From Tetraselmis striata (taxonomy: Eukaryota > Chlorophyta > Chlorodendrophyceae > Chlorodendrales > Chlorodendraceae): a DNA stretch of 64,000 nt. Below are positions 23,461-34,799 of the stretch, piece by piece. The notes under the pieces were generated by a model. It saw nothing but the letters and a program-made list of their open reading frames with translations, made no database searches and was not told the DNA's origin. Location: NCBI GenBank assembly GCA_006384855.1, contig VCJN01002369.1:62001-126000 (forward strand). Direction: 5' to 3'. Both the position numbers and the translations under genes were made by a program. Positions within the stretch are counted from its first letter, which is position 1. The number at the start of each line of letters is the position of its first letter.

Positions 23461-23861
23461 TGTGAGGTACGGTAATGCCCTAATGCAATTAGAGGTAAGA
23501 AGGCAAAGGTTGTGGGAAAACAATATCGAATGTTACAGGATCATCAACTGGTTCAACTATTTATCGGCAGTCAGCAGCACAGAGGCAGAGCAGCGGCAGA
23601 GCAGCTCAGCGGTCAGTCTTGGGCATTGCGGAAATATAGCATCGGGGAATGTAAGTAGCAGCATCGGGGAATGTGAGTAGCAGTATCGGGGACTGTTAGT
23701 AGTAGCATCGGTGATTGGGATTGATAATGATAAATGGTACGCGTACATGTTACAGTACGAGTTACAGAAGTACGGCAGGTAGTGATATGATATAGGAAAT
23801 GATAATAATATGAGATAAGTGGTTATGTGGGTATAGTGCAGGGTTAGGTGTAGTCCTAACA
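23461..23861 (-). repeat. 3' LTR of chromovirus
   Basis: About 401 bp, matching 29897-30298. On the element strand it starts TGTTAGGACTACACC and ends GTACCTCACA. The inner edge adjoins the polypurine tract at 23862-23873. Confidence 0.95.
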
Positions 23862-23873
23862 TTCCTTCCCCTC
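23862..23873 (-). other. Polypurine tract of chromovirus
   Basis: On the minus strand GAGGGGAAGGAA directly precedes the 3' LTR start TGTTAGG. This position and composition are those of the plus-strand DNA primer of LTR retroelements. Confidence 0.85.
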
Positions 23874-23959
23874 ACGGAGAAAAATACCAACGGTATTTTC
23901 AAGGGGAAGCGGGCCGGATATTTGGAATGCAAGTTGCGGTAGTGTGGTGTGTGGAATAA

Positions 23960-25257
23960 GTCGCGCAGGGGCTGAGATTTGTTTGCATATAGGTGTAGCA
24001 CATCAACACGACGAAGATTTTGATATGGTTCCCATGAGTCATGGGATCCGTCATAGCCTTGCCAACGGACTAGGAACAGAAGCGCAGGGCCGCGGGAGTA
24101 GTCAAGCTTATCGTTGTTATATTCGATACGATGGTTGAGGATCTGATCTATGATAAATTCATCTGCTGGCAGAGCAGTTCGACCATGGACAGTGTCGGGT
24201 GGAACATCATGGGAGTGATAGCGACGAAGGCGGGAAATGTGAAACACAGGGTGGCATTCCATTGTGGGGGGGTAAACGTATGTGGTAAACTTGAGGTGAA
24301 ATTTTACAAACAATGGGATAAGGGCCAATAAAACGTTGACGGAATTTTTTCAGTTGGTTGATTTTGTAATAGGAGGTGTTCAGTGGACAACCACACCTTA
24401 TCACCCTCAAAAAAATTCTTCTGGTCGGGTACGGTTGTTTGCGTAAGTTTTTGGTATTCGTCGGCTAATTTCAGCTGTTCGGTTATAAGGGCATGAGTAT
24501 CATGTATAGTATGTAAGAGGTCAAGGTGTGGGTGGTAAGTATTCGGGGTTTGGTGCAAGAGACTGGCAGGGGTTACCGGATTTAGGCCATACACGGCTTC
24601 AAAGGGAGTGTGATTTGTGGCGGAGTGGGTGGAATTATTATATGAGAATTCAGCAAGAGGTAGGGCACTCAACCAGTCATCATGATTTTTATGCACAAAA
24701 GCGCGAAGTATTTGTTCAACAGTGCGGTGGTTACTCCGTTCAGTTTGGCCGTCAGTTTCAGGGTGGTATGAAGATGTTATGTTTAACTTTGTTTCGAGAC
24801 AGGTGAATAAGGATTGCCAAAATGCGGAGGTAAAATGGGGATCACGGTCGGAAATGATAGTGCGGCACAGGCCGTGATGACCGTAGATGTTACTTAGAAA
24901 CAGTTTGGCCAATTGGGGAGCGTCAATAGACATGTTGCAGGGAACAAAGTGGGCTTGTTTAGAAAAGGTGCAGACAAAGGTTGCAATAGCATCATAGCCG
25001 TCTTGCAATGGGAGGCATGTTATAAAATCCATTGAAATAATCTCCCAAGGTCGAGAGGCTTTTGGTAACGGAAATAGTATACCGGGTGGTTTTTGGGTAG
25101 ACGCTTTAATGCGTTGACAGGTGGAGCAATGTTTGCAGTATTGTTTTATATCTTTGTTCATGCGTGGCCACCAAAACGTTTTTGAAATATTGAGTAAAGT
25201 TCGTCGGGCGTCCGGGTGTCCAGCAATATCATGATATTCGTGTATTATATAGTGCAT
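23960..25257 (-). pseudogene. Integrase with C-terminal chromodomain (chromovirus), frameshifted
   Basis: The integrase frame (25257-24304) shows the zinc-binding HHCC region (EYHDIAGHPDARR ... CKHCSTCQ) and the catalytic triad: Asp in IISMDFITCLP, Asp in ISDRDPHF, Glu in TDGQTERSN. After the GPY-type region (FIGPYPIVCKI) the product continues, across two frameshifts near 24410-24250, into a chromodomain (FLVRWQGYDGSHDSWEP). Chromodomains of this kind guide integration to marked chromatin. The frameshifts make it non-functional as it stands. Confidence 0.9.
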
Positions 25258-25453
25258 GATTTGTTTATCGGCAGCAGGTATGCAGATTTGTCAGCCATCT
25301 AATAAAGGTTATCGGTAAAGTCAAAGTTGACACTGGCATGTATACGGGGGCCTGAATAATTTGCATCAATGTTATAGCCGTGGCGAATACACTTAAGCAG
25401 TGAGGGGTCAACTTGCAGGTGACACATAGACGAGATAAAATCATGCACATTCT

Positions 25454-27862
25454 CTAGTTCGGAGTCAAGTAATTTTCCTCAGCGGCGAGGACATCATGTT
25501 TAAGATTAGGTCGGCGGGATAGGGCGTCAGCTTCATTTTGACTACCTTTGCGGTATAGTATTGACAGAATAGGTTTTTGAGTGCGGGTTGAGATGGCAAG
25601 ATAAGGTGAAATGTCAGAGAGCCAGAGGGCGTGGCGGCGGCCGAGGGCATCTTGAGTTGGTAAATGACGTAAGGTGGCATGATCAGTGATTACTGCAATG
25701 CTACCAGCACCTTCGACATAGCAGCGCCATCCTTTAAGCGCGCAGACAACACCCAATAGTGTCATATGTAGGATACTTTGTGTTAGCAGGTTATATTATT
25801 TCGGCAAAGTAAGCGCGCGGGCGTAATCTGTTGGAATCGTCTTTATGTAAAAGAACGGCGCCTAAAGCGTATTTACTGGCATCCGTGGATATGACGAATT
25901 CCGCGTCAGGACCGGTCTTAGGACTCATTAGTACACCCCTGCACAGAAGGTAGTTTGGGGTCCCTTTTCGGCAGTCTCAAGACTTCTGAAGTCTAGGGTA
26001 CCTGAACGTGGGGCATATGAGATGAAACCCTGGAATCTCATAGGGTTTTATAAAACCTGCATGACGAGTGGCTCAAACCGAAGCTTAAAGACCTTTGACT
26101 AGGGAATCACGCTGCACTTGGTGCGTGGATGGGCGTCGCCTGCGACATGACCAAAACTGGGGTCGGTATCACGCACACGCCGACGCGCGTGAATAGACAA
26201 CCAAATGGCGGGATGGCCATGAACGCGTGAGGAAACACATTGGCGAGGGGCTCCGGTGCATTTGGTTGAGGTGCAGCCGTGTGGGCGGCGGCCAGTACAT
26301 GTCGCGTTGCGATACTGGCATGGCATGGCATGGCATGGCATCAACGTCGGCCACGCGCGGCAACACCCCCTTGGCTTTAAAACGCTATAACTTCTCAGAG
26401 TTTGCTCAGAAAAAACTTTTAAAACTACCACGCGATTCCTCGTTCAAATCTGCGTCGAAAACAATCTTCCAAAATCAAGAATCAATTTTTGGGTTCCCGG
26501 AAAGAAATCCCCAAAGATGATCATCCAAGTTGCCCCTCATTGCCTCATGCGCCCACCCATATCGGGCTCGTGGCTTTGCGCCAAGTGCGTGTCTAAGCCC
26601 CATACTCAGTTGCGCGAGAGAGTTATGTATGTGGATGACCACGGACCACCAACACTTGGCATGTGCCACCTCCTAGCGATACACACATCTACCAGCCGAA
26701 ATGCCATTTTCCACAGCATTTTTCAAGGAATTTCATATTAATCAAAATCCACGCCCCTACCGCGCCACCTCGCCCACGAAACGGTGCGACTGGCATTCCA
26801 CCACGCGCCCCCATAGTAGAGCATTGCCCTACGCCAAGGCGGCCATCGAGCGCCTCTCCTACGTGCGTTCGCCACAGAAACAGCAACATTTTCACCCCAA
26901 AACTGCTCCCCACAGTGGCCAACTTGTCGTTGGGGTGTCACGTCGTGCCTATAGCGACATGCTTTCAGTGGCCTACACGCACGGTGTGTGCAAATTATGC
27001 CAAGGGCCGTATCCACAGAGTTTGGTGCGACGAGTGCCGCAATTGCCATAGGTTTGGACGGTTGGCGCAACCCACAACTTTCTGACGCCAACGCATCATG
27101 CAATGATTTCGCGTTTTTGAAAGGGCGCCCACAAATGGTCGTGTTGTCGCGCGGGTGGGTATAAAGCGCACAATAGGCGTTCGCCCGAACTATTCCCACT
27201 GTAGTTAGCATGTATGCACATGCAGCCGGCATTATCCTCGCCCATGCATGCGCTTTGCGATCGAAAATGCAAAATCCGGACTTATATGGAGGGGTGTACC
27301 TGGGCAGAGCAGAGCGCGTGTTTCAGTGCATTAAACGCAGTGTGTTGACGTACGCCCCACTCGAAAATTTTCTTTTTGCGAGTAATGTCGTAAAGGGTTG
27401 CAGCTAAGTGAGAGTATTTGTGTACATATCGGCGGTAAAAATTGCAAGAGCCCAGGAACTGCTGAACAGACCGCGGCGGGGACCAGTTTTTAACGGCGGA
27501 GACTTTATCTGCAGAGGGGCGTAGGCCAACTTTGCTGACCATGTGCCCTAAGTATTCGAGCTCGTGTTATATCGAAAAAGCATTTTAGGTAACCGTAGTC
27601 GTATATCATTCTGCGCCAGTAAGCCGAGTGTGATGTTAAGATGGTTGAGGTGTTCGTCGAGAGAGTTGCTCAAAATTAAAACGTTGTCAAGGTAAACGAG
27701 GATCAAGGTGTTTTTGTGAGGCTGTAGAACATGGTTCATCCAGCGTTGGAAGGCAGAGGGGCGTTTGTGAGGCCAAAGGGCATTACTATTAGCGTCATAT
27801 TCTTTTAGGATTGCGCAGAATAAATCAGTATTCGGATCTCTTCGCTTTATCTCACGAGCCAT
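25454..27862 (-). pseudogene. Reverse transcriptase/RNase H of chromovirus, disrupted
   Basis: The RT C-terminal half (27862-27300) shows PSAFQRWMNHVLQPH, then the catalytic motif as VYLDNVLIL, where the second Asp of YLDD is Asn. The connection region NFYRRYVHKYSHLA follows. The N-terminal part of RT, including the first catalytic Asp, is missing: protease-side sequence runs directly into the GLTNAP region, itself frameshifted. RNase H starts with the catalytic STDASKYALGAVL (about 25900) and continues to ITDHATLRHL and SQNEADALSRRP. The DNA transposon at 25935-27295 separates RT from RNase H. Confidence 0.88.
25931..27299. mobile_element. Non-autonomous DNA transposon nested in pol
   Basis: The insertion body is 25935-27295 (1361 bp). 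It breaks the pol frame exactly between the RT end (CSAQV) and the RNase H start (LMSPKTGP). Its ends form an imperfect inverted repeat: ACCCCTGCACAGAAG at the left and ACCCCTCCATATAAG read inward from the right, 12 of 15 identical. The palindromic GTAC is present at both flanks (25931-25934 and 27296-27299) and once in the reconstructed empty site, consistent with a 4-bp target duplication. Inside, reading frames on both strands (such as 26738-27232 minus) show no transposase motif. The superfamily is undetermined. Confidence 0.82.
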
Positions 27863-27920
27863 AGCATTAGCGTGAACGACATCGACGTTGGATTCGCGGG
27901 ACTGAGTAGGGCAGATTATT

Positions 27921-28145
27921 TCACTGCCATCGGGAAAAAGTTAATTTACCGGTTGGCCAATCAATATCGGGGTTGGGCGTTTTTAGGAAGGGCATGCCCT
28001 GTACACAGTTGAACGAGTACACAGTTGAACGAGTTCTGTATGTAATAAATGTAGTAATGATAAATTCAACTGTAGCCGTATAACCGTTTATATTCAAGTT
28101 GAGGGTGCATGATTTAGCCGTGAGAGACAGGCGGTCATCAGCCAT
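27921..28145 (-). pseudogene. Retroviral-type aspartic protease fragment
   Basis: The minus-strand frame shows the end of a retropepsin domain: VQGMPFLKTPNPDIDWPTGK, matching the usual G(M)xWLxxxNPxIDW pattern at the protease/RT junction of Ty3/gypsy Pol. The catalytic D(T/S)G is not visible in this frame. A stop at TFSRWQ cuts it off from RT. Confidence 0.7.
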
Positions 28146-28387
28146 GACGATCCGTATTTTATTATTTAGAGGTTGAGTGGGTAATTTGTTTAGGCGGACA
28201 TACTGCTATCAATAAAGCAAAGGGTAGCGCCGCTTATCGAGCATCATAGTAGTGGGCGGTAAAGCAGGGTGCTCAGTTAGGGTCGGTTTGCGTAATAGCA
28301 GATTGTTGTCTTTCATAGACGTTATACATGCCTTTTCTGTTTAAAAGCGGGGTTGGTGCGACTTGACCCGGGCACGCGGGATGTATA

Positions 28388-29754
28388 TTATGTCTTACCT
28401 TGAGATTCGTAGCTGGGGGTTTTGTAGTCCTCAGTGGCCATGACAAAACTTATGGCAGCAGCCTCACGTTCCTTGGCAGTGCTATCTGCGAGGTATACGT
28501 CAACTATATACTGTGTGGGTGGCATTGGCAAGTCCTCAATGGCAGATGTGGCAGTGTGGAACAGGTAGGTACCCGCGGGGTAGGAATGAAGTCGTTCGTA
28601 CTTTTTCAGTATAGGGGTCCAAGATTTCCCTAAATCAGAAAACAAGCGCGGCAAAATGATTATAGCACGGGTGTTATATAAGGTGATTCCTGGCGTTGAG
28701 TCTCAAAATGTTCGAGAATTGGTAATACTGATTCGTCGTACGGTGGAGTTATTCGTACAGTATCACAATTGCTGAAGTGGAGGTAAAGGGTTTATCATTA
28801 GAGCAGTACTCATGGCAAACAACGTCAAACGCCGAGGCACAAGCGTCCAAAGTTATGGGACCATATTCAGAGTTTAGTCGAGACATTTCAGTTTTATCAA
28901 AACGACTAGAGTCAGGTGGGCAGGCAGTTTGTCATTTTATATTCTTTTTAGCCTGCCGCTGTTTAGCGTACTGGCGTTGACGGAACCGGCGAATAGCAGA
29001 ACGATTTTCAGTATGAGACATGCCCTCGGTTGGATTATCTGCAGAGATGGCAAAGTCAGCGGCAGACAGGGACCTACGAACCTGCTCGCTAGTGAACGCC
29101 ACTGGTTCGTACGACTCGGTAGGCAATACCGAGGAGGCCTCAGCGTGCGAATCAGCCACTAGGGCGGCGGTAGCTGGGCTATTCTCGTCCGGAAGCAGTG
29201 CCATTGGAGATCGGGCCTCAGAGGTCGGGGGATAACACGGCGGAGCTGGGACAAATTCGATTGAATTACAATTCGAACGTCTGACAGCATACTTCGCCCC
29301 AATCCGTCATTGGGCATTCAGGTTCATGGCCTTAAGACCCTTAGAGGTTTCGGTGGCAGCCACTTTAGCTTGCCAAGCCTTTTGTCAGCGAGGTTAGTCT
29401 CAAGGGCAGACAATAACAGAATGGCCTACTTTACTATAGCAAGAGCAGATTTCAGTACAACGGCAATATCCGGCCAAGCCATAGCGGCGAACTCAGCGTC
29501 GACAGCTTATAGGTGGCGACGAAGGGTGTCAAGGGTAGCAGCTGGAAGGCTCGGACGACGTCGATCGGTAGGGATGTTGTTGGCAGGGGAGCGTGCGGAC
29601 GCGGGGGGGGGGGGGGGGGAGGGCGCGGGGGGGAGGGCGCGGGGGGGGCGAAGTGACGTCCATTGGCGATGCGTGGATGATGTCCGTGGCTAGGGCGCGG
29701 GTTGTTGGTTTGGCCAGCTAGGCCCGGATTACACGGGCCACCGGGCGGTGTCAA
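28388..29754 (-). pseudogene. Degenerate gag region of chromovirus
   Basis: Several short minus-strand frames (28654-28388, 29204-28932, 29754-29452) lie between the 5' LTR and protease, where gag belongs. They are separated by stops and carry G/C homopolymer runs (29605-29618; 29827-29839 on the plus strand). No CCHC zinc knuckle was found. Assignment rests on position. Confidence 0.5.
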
Positions 29755-29876
29755 TCTGCACTTCGATGGTTAGCGGCAGCGGCGGCGGCAGTGACATGCT
29801 TGTCGTTCACGATGGCGGGTTGGGAAGGGGGGGGGGGGGGATCATACGCGGTGGAAGCGCGGCGGGGATCTTTAAC

Positions 29877-29896
29877 CAGAGCTCGAACGAAACCAA
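29877..29896 (-). other. Primer-binding site candidate
   Basis: Directly inside the 5' LTR, the minus strand reads T then TGGTTTCGTTCGAGCTC. A PBS starting with TGG one base from the LTR would pair with a tRNA 3' end ...CGAAACCA. The tRNA species was not identified. Confidence 0.6.
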
Positions 29897-30298
29897 TGTG
29901 AGGTACAGTGATGCCCTAATGCAATTAGAGGTAAGAAGGCAAAGGTTGAGGGGAAAACAATATCGAATGTTATAGGATCATCAGCTGGTTCAACTATTTA
30001 TCGGCAGTCAGCAGCACATAGGCAGAGCAGCGGCGGAGCATTTCAGCGGTCAGTCTTGGGCATTGCGGAAATATAGCATTGGGGAATGTCAGTAGCAGCA
30101 TCGGGGAATGTGAGTAGCAGTATCGGGGACTGTTAGTAGTAGCATCGGTGATTGGGATTGATAATGATAAATGGTATGCGGACATGTTACAGTACGAGTT
30201 ACAGAAGTACGGCAGGTAGTGATATGATATAGATAATGATAATAACATGAGATAAGTGGTTATGTGGGTATAGTGCAGGGTTAGGTGTAGTCCTAACA
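29897..30298 (-). repeat. 5' LTR of chromovirus
   Basis: 402 bp, matching 23461-23861. Both contain an internal triplicated motif GCATCGGGGAATGT(A/G)AGTAGCA. The outer edge is followed by the target duplication TAAGG. Confidence 0.95.
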
Positions 30299-30303
30299 TA
30301 AGG

Positions 30304-30729
30304 CACATGGACGCATGCACGTAAGAGGTGGCATCATGCCTACTCACCCGCCGTGCAGACCTACGCCGAAGGTAGGCGGAGTTCATTCATGTCACGGACC
30401 CGGGCGTCCGCGTCATTTTGAGAAATTCAAGATCTTGCATGCCTGTGTCGCATGGGATCTTTTCCTATCAATAACCGTCTGCCACGGCCCGGTTTGGGTT
30501 CTGGGCAGCCTTGGCAGTGGTAGAGAGGTAGTAGTTCTGCGCAGCCCCCCCATTCGAGTGAGCAGGGAAACGGATGTCCGCAGCGACGCGAGGATACAAT
30601 AATTTGCGCTGTATATGTATGTCTATAGTACATTATTTCGCGCGCGAGCTCGTGAATTGTACCATTTTAGTGGGGCAATTTATGGGCGTCGTGCAATGGA
30701 TCAAAAACTCTCTACTATTGCCCTTTTCT
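30304..30729. other. Right flank of chromovirus; no gene recognised
   Basis: No protein family was recognised in either strand between the retrotransposon and the LINE relic. Confidence 0.35.
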
Positions 30730-31270
30730 ACACCATTACATCCTTCCTCGAACCATACGCAGACGCCGCGTTTTCAACGCTCGCCGGCATTTGAGGTGTT
30801 AGCCCCGACCTCTTGGACACGCCCTCTATGCGCACGCAGCTGTCCCTCCCGTGCAGTTCGGCGGCCTCGGCATCGGCGATAACGTGGTTGTCGCAAATGC
30901 CTCCCACGTCGGCGCGGCGGCCCATGTGGTTTGCCAAGCCGTGACTTTCCTCCGTGCTCGACACGCCGCCTTGAGCGACGCCGGCGCGTTTCTTTCCGAG
31001 CCGTCGGGCGTATCCAACCCTCATATAGCCTCTACCTTGTTGGGGCGTCCTCGATTCACCATGTTTTAGCCACTCCAGCGTTGGCGCCCAATGCCGACGC
31101 CAAGGTGTCGGCGCCGATATGGGCTGTCGAGCATCGCGCTGCTCATGCCCGTGTCGTTGACGTGTGTGGGGACGGGGCGCTCGAGGATCTAGCGGGGCCG
31201 TTGGCCTCTACCCTAAAAGTTGCTCCCTCCAAGCGCTGTCCCGCTGCTCGTGCCGGCTGCAGACTTCTGA
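30730..31270 (+). pseudogene. LINE-tail relic, second copy of the 37.2-kb ORF
   Basis: This segment is a diverged direct copy of 37240-37690: both read LDTPSMRTQLSLP, then (with a one-base deletion here) QFGGLGIGDNVV, GAFxSxPSGVSNPH and GVDRVxDE-type blocks. Frameshifts and a stop (IxGV) show decay. The match ends abruptly near 31270, where transposase-like sequence of the opposite strand begins. About 70 bp upstream of the match (LFYTITSFLEPYADAAFSTLAG) probably belong to the same element and are absent at 37.2 kb. Confidence 0.8.
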
Positions 31271-31714
31271 CTTTCTAGCCGGCTCTTAACACCGGGCGAA
31301 ATACTGCGTATGTACTAAATCCGGGCGAGCCGGCGCGCCTACTGGTACTGGTAGCGTGTTCCTCGTGCGAAACGGTGGACCGTCCGACGACCGGACGACC
31401 CACCACCATGCCAACTGCCGGCCTGCGCCCACACTGGCGTGAAGAGCACGCCCTCCTGGAGGACACCACCACAGCCACCATGGACACCGACAGATCTAAG
31501 GAGCAACATGACGCCGGGGCCGGCACTTTTTCTAGCCGCGCTGAGGGGCGGCAGAGTACAACAGCTAGCGATCCGCACGGCCGCAACTGCAAAATATTTC
31601 GTAGGCACCCACCTCCCACCAGCAACCCGCCACCACATATGCGTACTGCAACGCCCATCCCACCTGCTCCTCACCGGCCTACCCGCCGGCACGGACGATT
31701 CCACCCATGTGGCC

Positions 31715-33311
31715 CTACTGCTCGGCGGTCCCTCCCGTGCCATCATCTGTGAGTGTGTAGATCCCGTTGTCGGCATGGAGGAAGTCTCCCGCGGCGAGGC
31801 CGGTGCCGTGCCCGCCTTCATTCAGGCGCTCCGCCTCCGACGAGGCTCGGAAGGCGTTGATAGACACGCCCGTCCCCTTCTTCCAGCAAGCGTACCACAC
31901 TGAGTCTCGGAAGCAGCCCTTGATGATGTCCGCCACGCTCAAGACGTACCAAACCCGTGCAGCCGTGAGCTTCAGGGACTGCGGCATGCGGATAAACCTG
32001 TCGGCATTGCACTCCGGGCAGTGCTGGTCGGGGAGGTTCGTACATTCGGCAGCCTTCCCGGGCGCCCCGCTGAACGCCACGCACCCCTTGGGGCACATGT
32101 GCCGGACATATCTGGATGTATCAGGCACATGCATGCATCGGGAGGCGAGGAGCGTGAGATGCCTGACACCCCAAGACGCGCCACGTCAAGCACGCACGCA
32201 CCCAGGCACATCCCGGCCGTACCCGCAGGAACTTCCGCATCGCCTTGTGGCTGCGTGGCACGGCCATCCCACCCCAGGTGAAGCCGGCGGGCATGATGTC
32301 ATGCAACAGCTGCCACTCGCTGTCAGCGGAGTTGTTGGAATTCTTGCTCTTCCATTGGGCCGAGCACTTCATGACTGCAAACGTGAGGGCATTCGTCTCG
32401 GACCCCGGCACAACAGCAGACTCCCACGCCCGGAGATGCGCCTCCTCCTCCTCCTCCTCCTCATCGCTCGTCCACCCGGCGCCAGCCGCGTCCCCCCCCC
32501 CTTCCCAGCCCTCCTCTTCGGATTCACTGGACCGGTCATCGCCTTCAGGGACGGTTACCAAGCGAGCCTCCCCGTCCGCATCCACAGTGGGGTGCTCCTG
32601 GGCAGCCGCCATAGCCTCCACAACCTGCCACGCCGACCGGGCGGGTGCGTGTGATTCCATACAACCGCAGGTGAGTGGTGCCACCAGCACACATGCCGGG
32701 GCCACTCACCTCTAAACGTAGAAGGTCCACAGCGTCACCGTCCTCGAAAACAACGCGCCACTGGGTCGCCCCGCCGTAGTCCTCCAACACCCACTCGGTA
32801 ACAACGCCGGTTATCACGCCGTAGTGCCATACTCCCCGGAAGTTCTTGGCGATGACCTTCGTGTAGAAGTCACCGGGATCGCCTTCCCGTATCACATCCT
32901 CATCGGCGGCTTCCACGCCCGCCGGCGGCCACGCGGGCGCGTCGATGTCCATACCGTCTTCGCCAACGGGGTCCTCCCCCACGCCCATCAAATCGTCCAC
33001 CTTCGAGCCGCCGTCGTCCGAGACCGGCGCCGGCGGGGCGTTTCCGACGGCTGCAGCTACTCTTGCTGCCGCCCCTGCTGCTGCTGCTGCTGCCGCCCCT
33101 GCTGCTGCTGCTTGTGAGAAGGCGGCCTTGCGGCGCAACTTAGCCGCACACTTCGAGTGGCTACAGTTCGGGAATTTTAGGAAGTGCCGGTCTCGCGCCA
33201 TCTTATAACATGTGCCCGCCACGGTGCCCCGGCAGTGTTTGCATGAGGACACGCCATCCGACACACTCGCTATCCATTCCTTTGCCGGCATGCCTGCTGC
33301 CGCACGGGGGG

Positions 33312-33343
<32 letters not shown>

Positions 33344-33453
33344 TGTAACCCACCACCGGCAGGCAGCACAGATGCGAGTGCGCGGCTGTCCGCGCTTGAT
33401 TCAGCGGTGAGCGGCGGTGATGACCGTGAGGCGACCCCGTACTTCATGCGCAT
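31715..33453 (-). pseudogene. TNP2/CACTA-like transposase relic with Tudor-like segment
   Basis: Three minus-strand blocks appear to belong together. 33453-32545 has a Cys/His cluster (SCKHCRGTVAG ... HFLKFPNCSHSKC) that resembles a BED-type finger. An Ala run follows, then a Tudor-like motif (NFRGVWHYGVITG ... WRVVFEDGDAVDL). 32705-32230 has an acidic stretch and ends GMAVPRSHKAMRKFL. 32134-31715 has MCPKGCVAFSG ... HCPECNADRF, the paired Cys block seen before the catalytic part of TNP2-type transposases. The expected DDE catalytic core would lie below 31700 and is not recognisable; the sequence meets the LINE relic at 31270. A G run at 33309-33342 encodes a proline tract. Family assignment is from memory of motif pattern only. 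Confidence 0.5.
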
Positions 33454-33574
33454 GCTGGTGCGTTACACAATCATCAGCAGTTAGGGCGGCTGCATTAAAA
33501 CGCGCACCTACGAACACCACCTGCCGCCTACCACCTAAGCTACCGGACCACCTACATCCGCCTACACCTCCGCC

Positions 33575-33665
33575 CGTCGTGCCGCACATCGCCGCACACA
33601 ACGTGACGCACACCGTGCCGCACATCGCCGCACACAACGTGCCGCACATCGCGCGCACACACGTC
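33575..33665. repeat. Short tandem motif, possible transposon subterminal repeats
   Basis: The unit CGCACATCGCCGCACACAACGTG occurs in several partial copies (GTGCCGCACATCGCCGCAC). A related motif in the opposite sense, GATGTGCAGCGATGTGCGGC, lies at 35178-35200. Multiple short motifs of this kind near both ends are typical of CACTA-type elements, but the element boundaries are not proven. Confidence 0.45.
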
Positions 33666-34085
33666 GTGGGGGCGCGCGCGCGGGACTGCACCGATACATC
33701 GTACTACTACTCGCGCTGCGACTACGCAAATAAGCGTCAATACACCGGGCTAATATCGGGTGTATATCGCCGCTTATCTTTATGTTCACGCACACCTAGC
33801 GACGGCAGCTGTTGCCCACTCCGCGATCTGTATATCGCGCAGCAGCGCCGCGACGGTACGTACGCGCGACGCCGCCTGCTTTGCAAGGATATCAATCACA
33901 AGAGGCGACGAAGTGTCACCAGTTGCACCACCCACCATGGCACTATCGATGACACCCCAGAAAAGGGCCAGGATGGTGGAGCGCTGTACACGCACCCAAC
34001 TAGCATGCGCGAGCGTGGAGGAGAACACGCTACAAAATAGACTCACCGACGAGGACATAAGAGGGGAATACATCCATCTCCCGGC

Positions 34086-34796
34086 GGCTGGACTCCCACC
34101 AAGTCCAGCAACCCGGCCCTCTACCGCTCCCTGCGCCACGCTTGGCACTGGCACACTTTGCTGGATGTCGGTGCGGACGCGCTCGCCCAGTACAAGCTCT
34201 TCCTGCTTGACCAGCCCAATCTGAACGGGGACATCGTCGACGCTGATACGCGTCTCACATACCTCCGCGGTTCGGATTCGGTGTGGCTGCAAGGCGCCGA
34301 GGATATGCTCGAGATCGCTGCGATGCAGGCCGCTGTACTCGTCGAGAACGATGACGACGGGGCTATGGAGCCTCTCCTCGCTGGGGCCCACGCGGAGCAG
34401 TTCCCGCTGTTCCAACTCATGCGGCTGACCGCACGCGTGGTGCAAGAAGCCCTCACCCACACATGGATTCAGACGGACAGATTCAGCCGGTTCATGTCCG
34501 ACATCACAAAGGAAGCCCACAAGTGGGAGACAGACAGAGCGGCAATCCCCGGGAGCACGCACCACGTCGGGTCTTTCCTCCCCTATGCCCCTTTGACGTG
34601 GACCGCGACTTCCCCGCCAAGGCTTGCGCACATGGAACCCATTCATAAGTGGCGCGAGGGGTATTTCCCAACGGAGGTATTTCCCAACTGTGCCCAAGGA
34701 GGCACAGCATCCTCACAGCTTCCAGGGAACACTTGGCGCGGCTTCCAACTGTGGCAGACCTCACGAAGGTGCCCTAGCCGCCCCCCTAAAGTCTGA
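34086..34796 (+). CDS. Unrecognised protein, weakly OTU-like, probable transposon cargo
   Basis: The plus-strand frame runs from SSNPALYRSLRHAW through DALAQYKLFLLDQPNLNGDI, TRLTYLRGSDSVWLQGAEDM and LEIAAMQAAVLVEND. The succession NxxLYRSL ... YLRxSDxVWLQGxEDMLEIAAMQ resembles the layout of OTU cysteine proteases (DGNCLYRSL ... WxxGxEL.ALA), but the catalytic Asp and Cys positions are not present, so it would be inactive if it is one. No start codon is assured (first ATG at 34158). It lies between the TNP2-like relic and the tyrosine recombinase, so it is likely mobile-element cargo. The OTU suggestion is speculative. Confidence 0.3.
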   Translation, partial: GWTPTKSSNPALYRSLRHAWHWHTLLDVGADALAQYKLFLLDQPNLNGDIVDADTRLTYLRGSDSVWLQGAEDMLEIAAMQAAVLVENDDDGAMEPLLAGAHAEQFPLFQLMRLTARVVQEALTHTWIQTDRFSRFMSDITKEAHKWETDRAAIPGSTHHVGSFLPYAPLTWTATSPPRLAHMEPIHKWREGYFPTEVFPNCAQGGTASSQLPGNTWRGFQLWQTSRRCPSRPPKV

Positions 34797-34799
34797 ATT

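Larger units (their letters stand above)
23456..30303 (-). mobile_element. Ty3/gypsy chromovirus, complete but inactive
   Basis: Two LTRs of about 400 bp (23461-23861 and 29897-30298) bound the element, 6838 bp in all. The 5-bp target duplication TAAGG sits at 23456-23460 and 30299-30303. LTRs start TG and end CA in either orientation. The minus-strand order is gag-like region, protease, RT, RNase H, integrase and chromodomain, the order of Ty3/gypsy chromoviruses. A polypurine tract abuts the 3' LTR and a TGG-initiated primer-binding site abuts the 5' LTR. By eye the LTRs differ at roughly 15-20 positions, so the insertion is not recent. All coding domains carry frameshifts, stops or deletions, and a 1361-bp DNA transposon interrupts pol. 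Confidence 0.95.

Noticed and set aside
26663..27232. Frames of about 140-165 codons inside the nested DNA transposon
   Set aside because: Both strands carry overlapping frames, neither shows transposase motifs, and no start or splice evidence favours one.
31339..31903. Overlapping frames on both strands at 31.3-31.9 kb as the transposase catalytic core
   Set aside because: No DDE-type motif or recognisable block was found in any frame.
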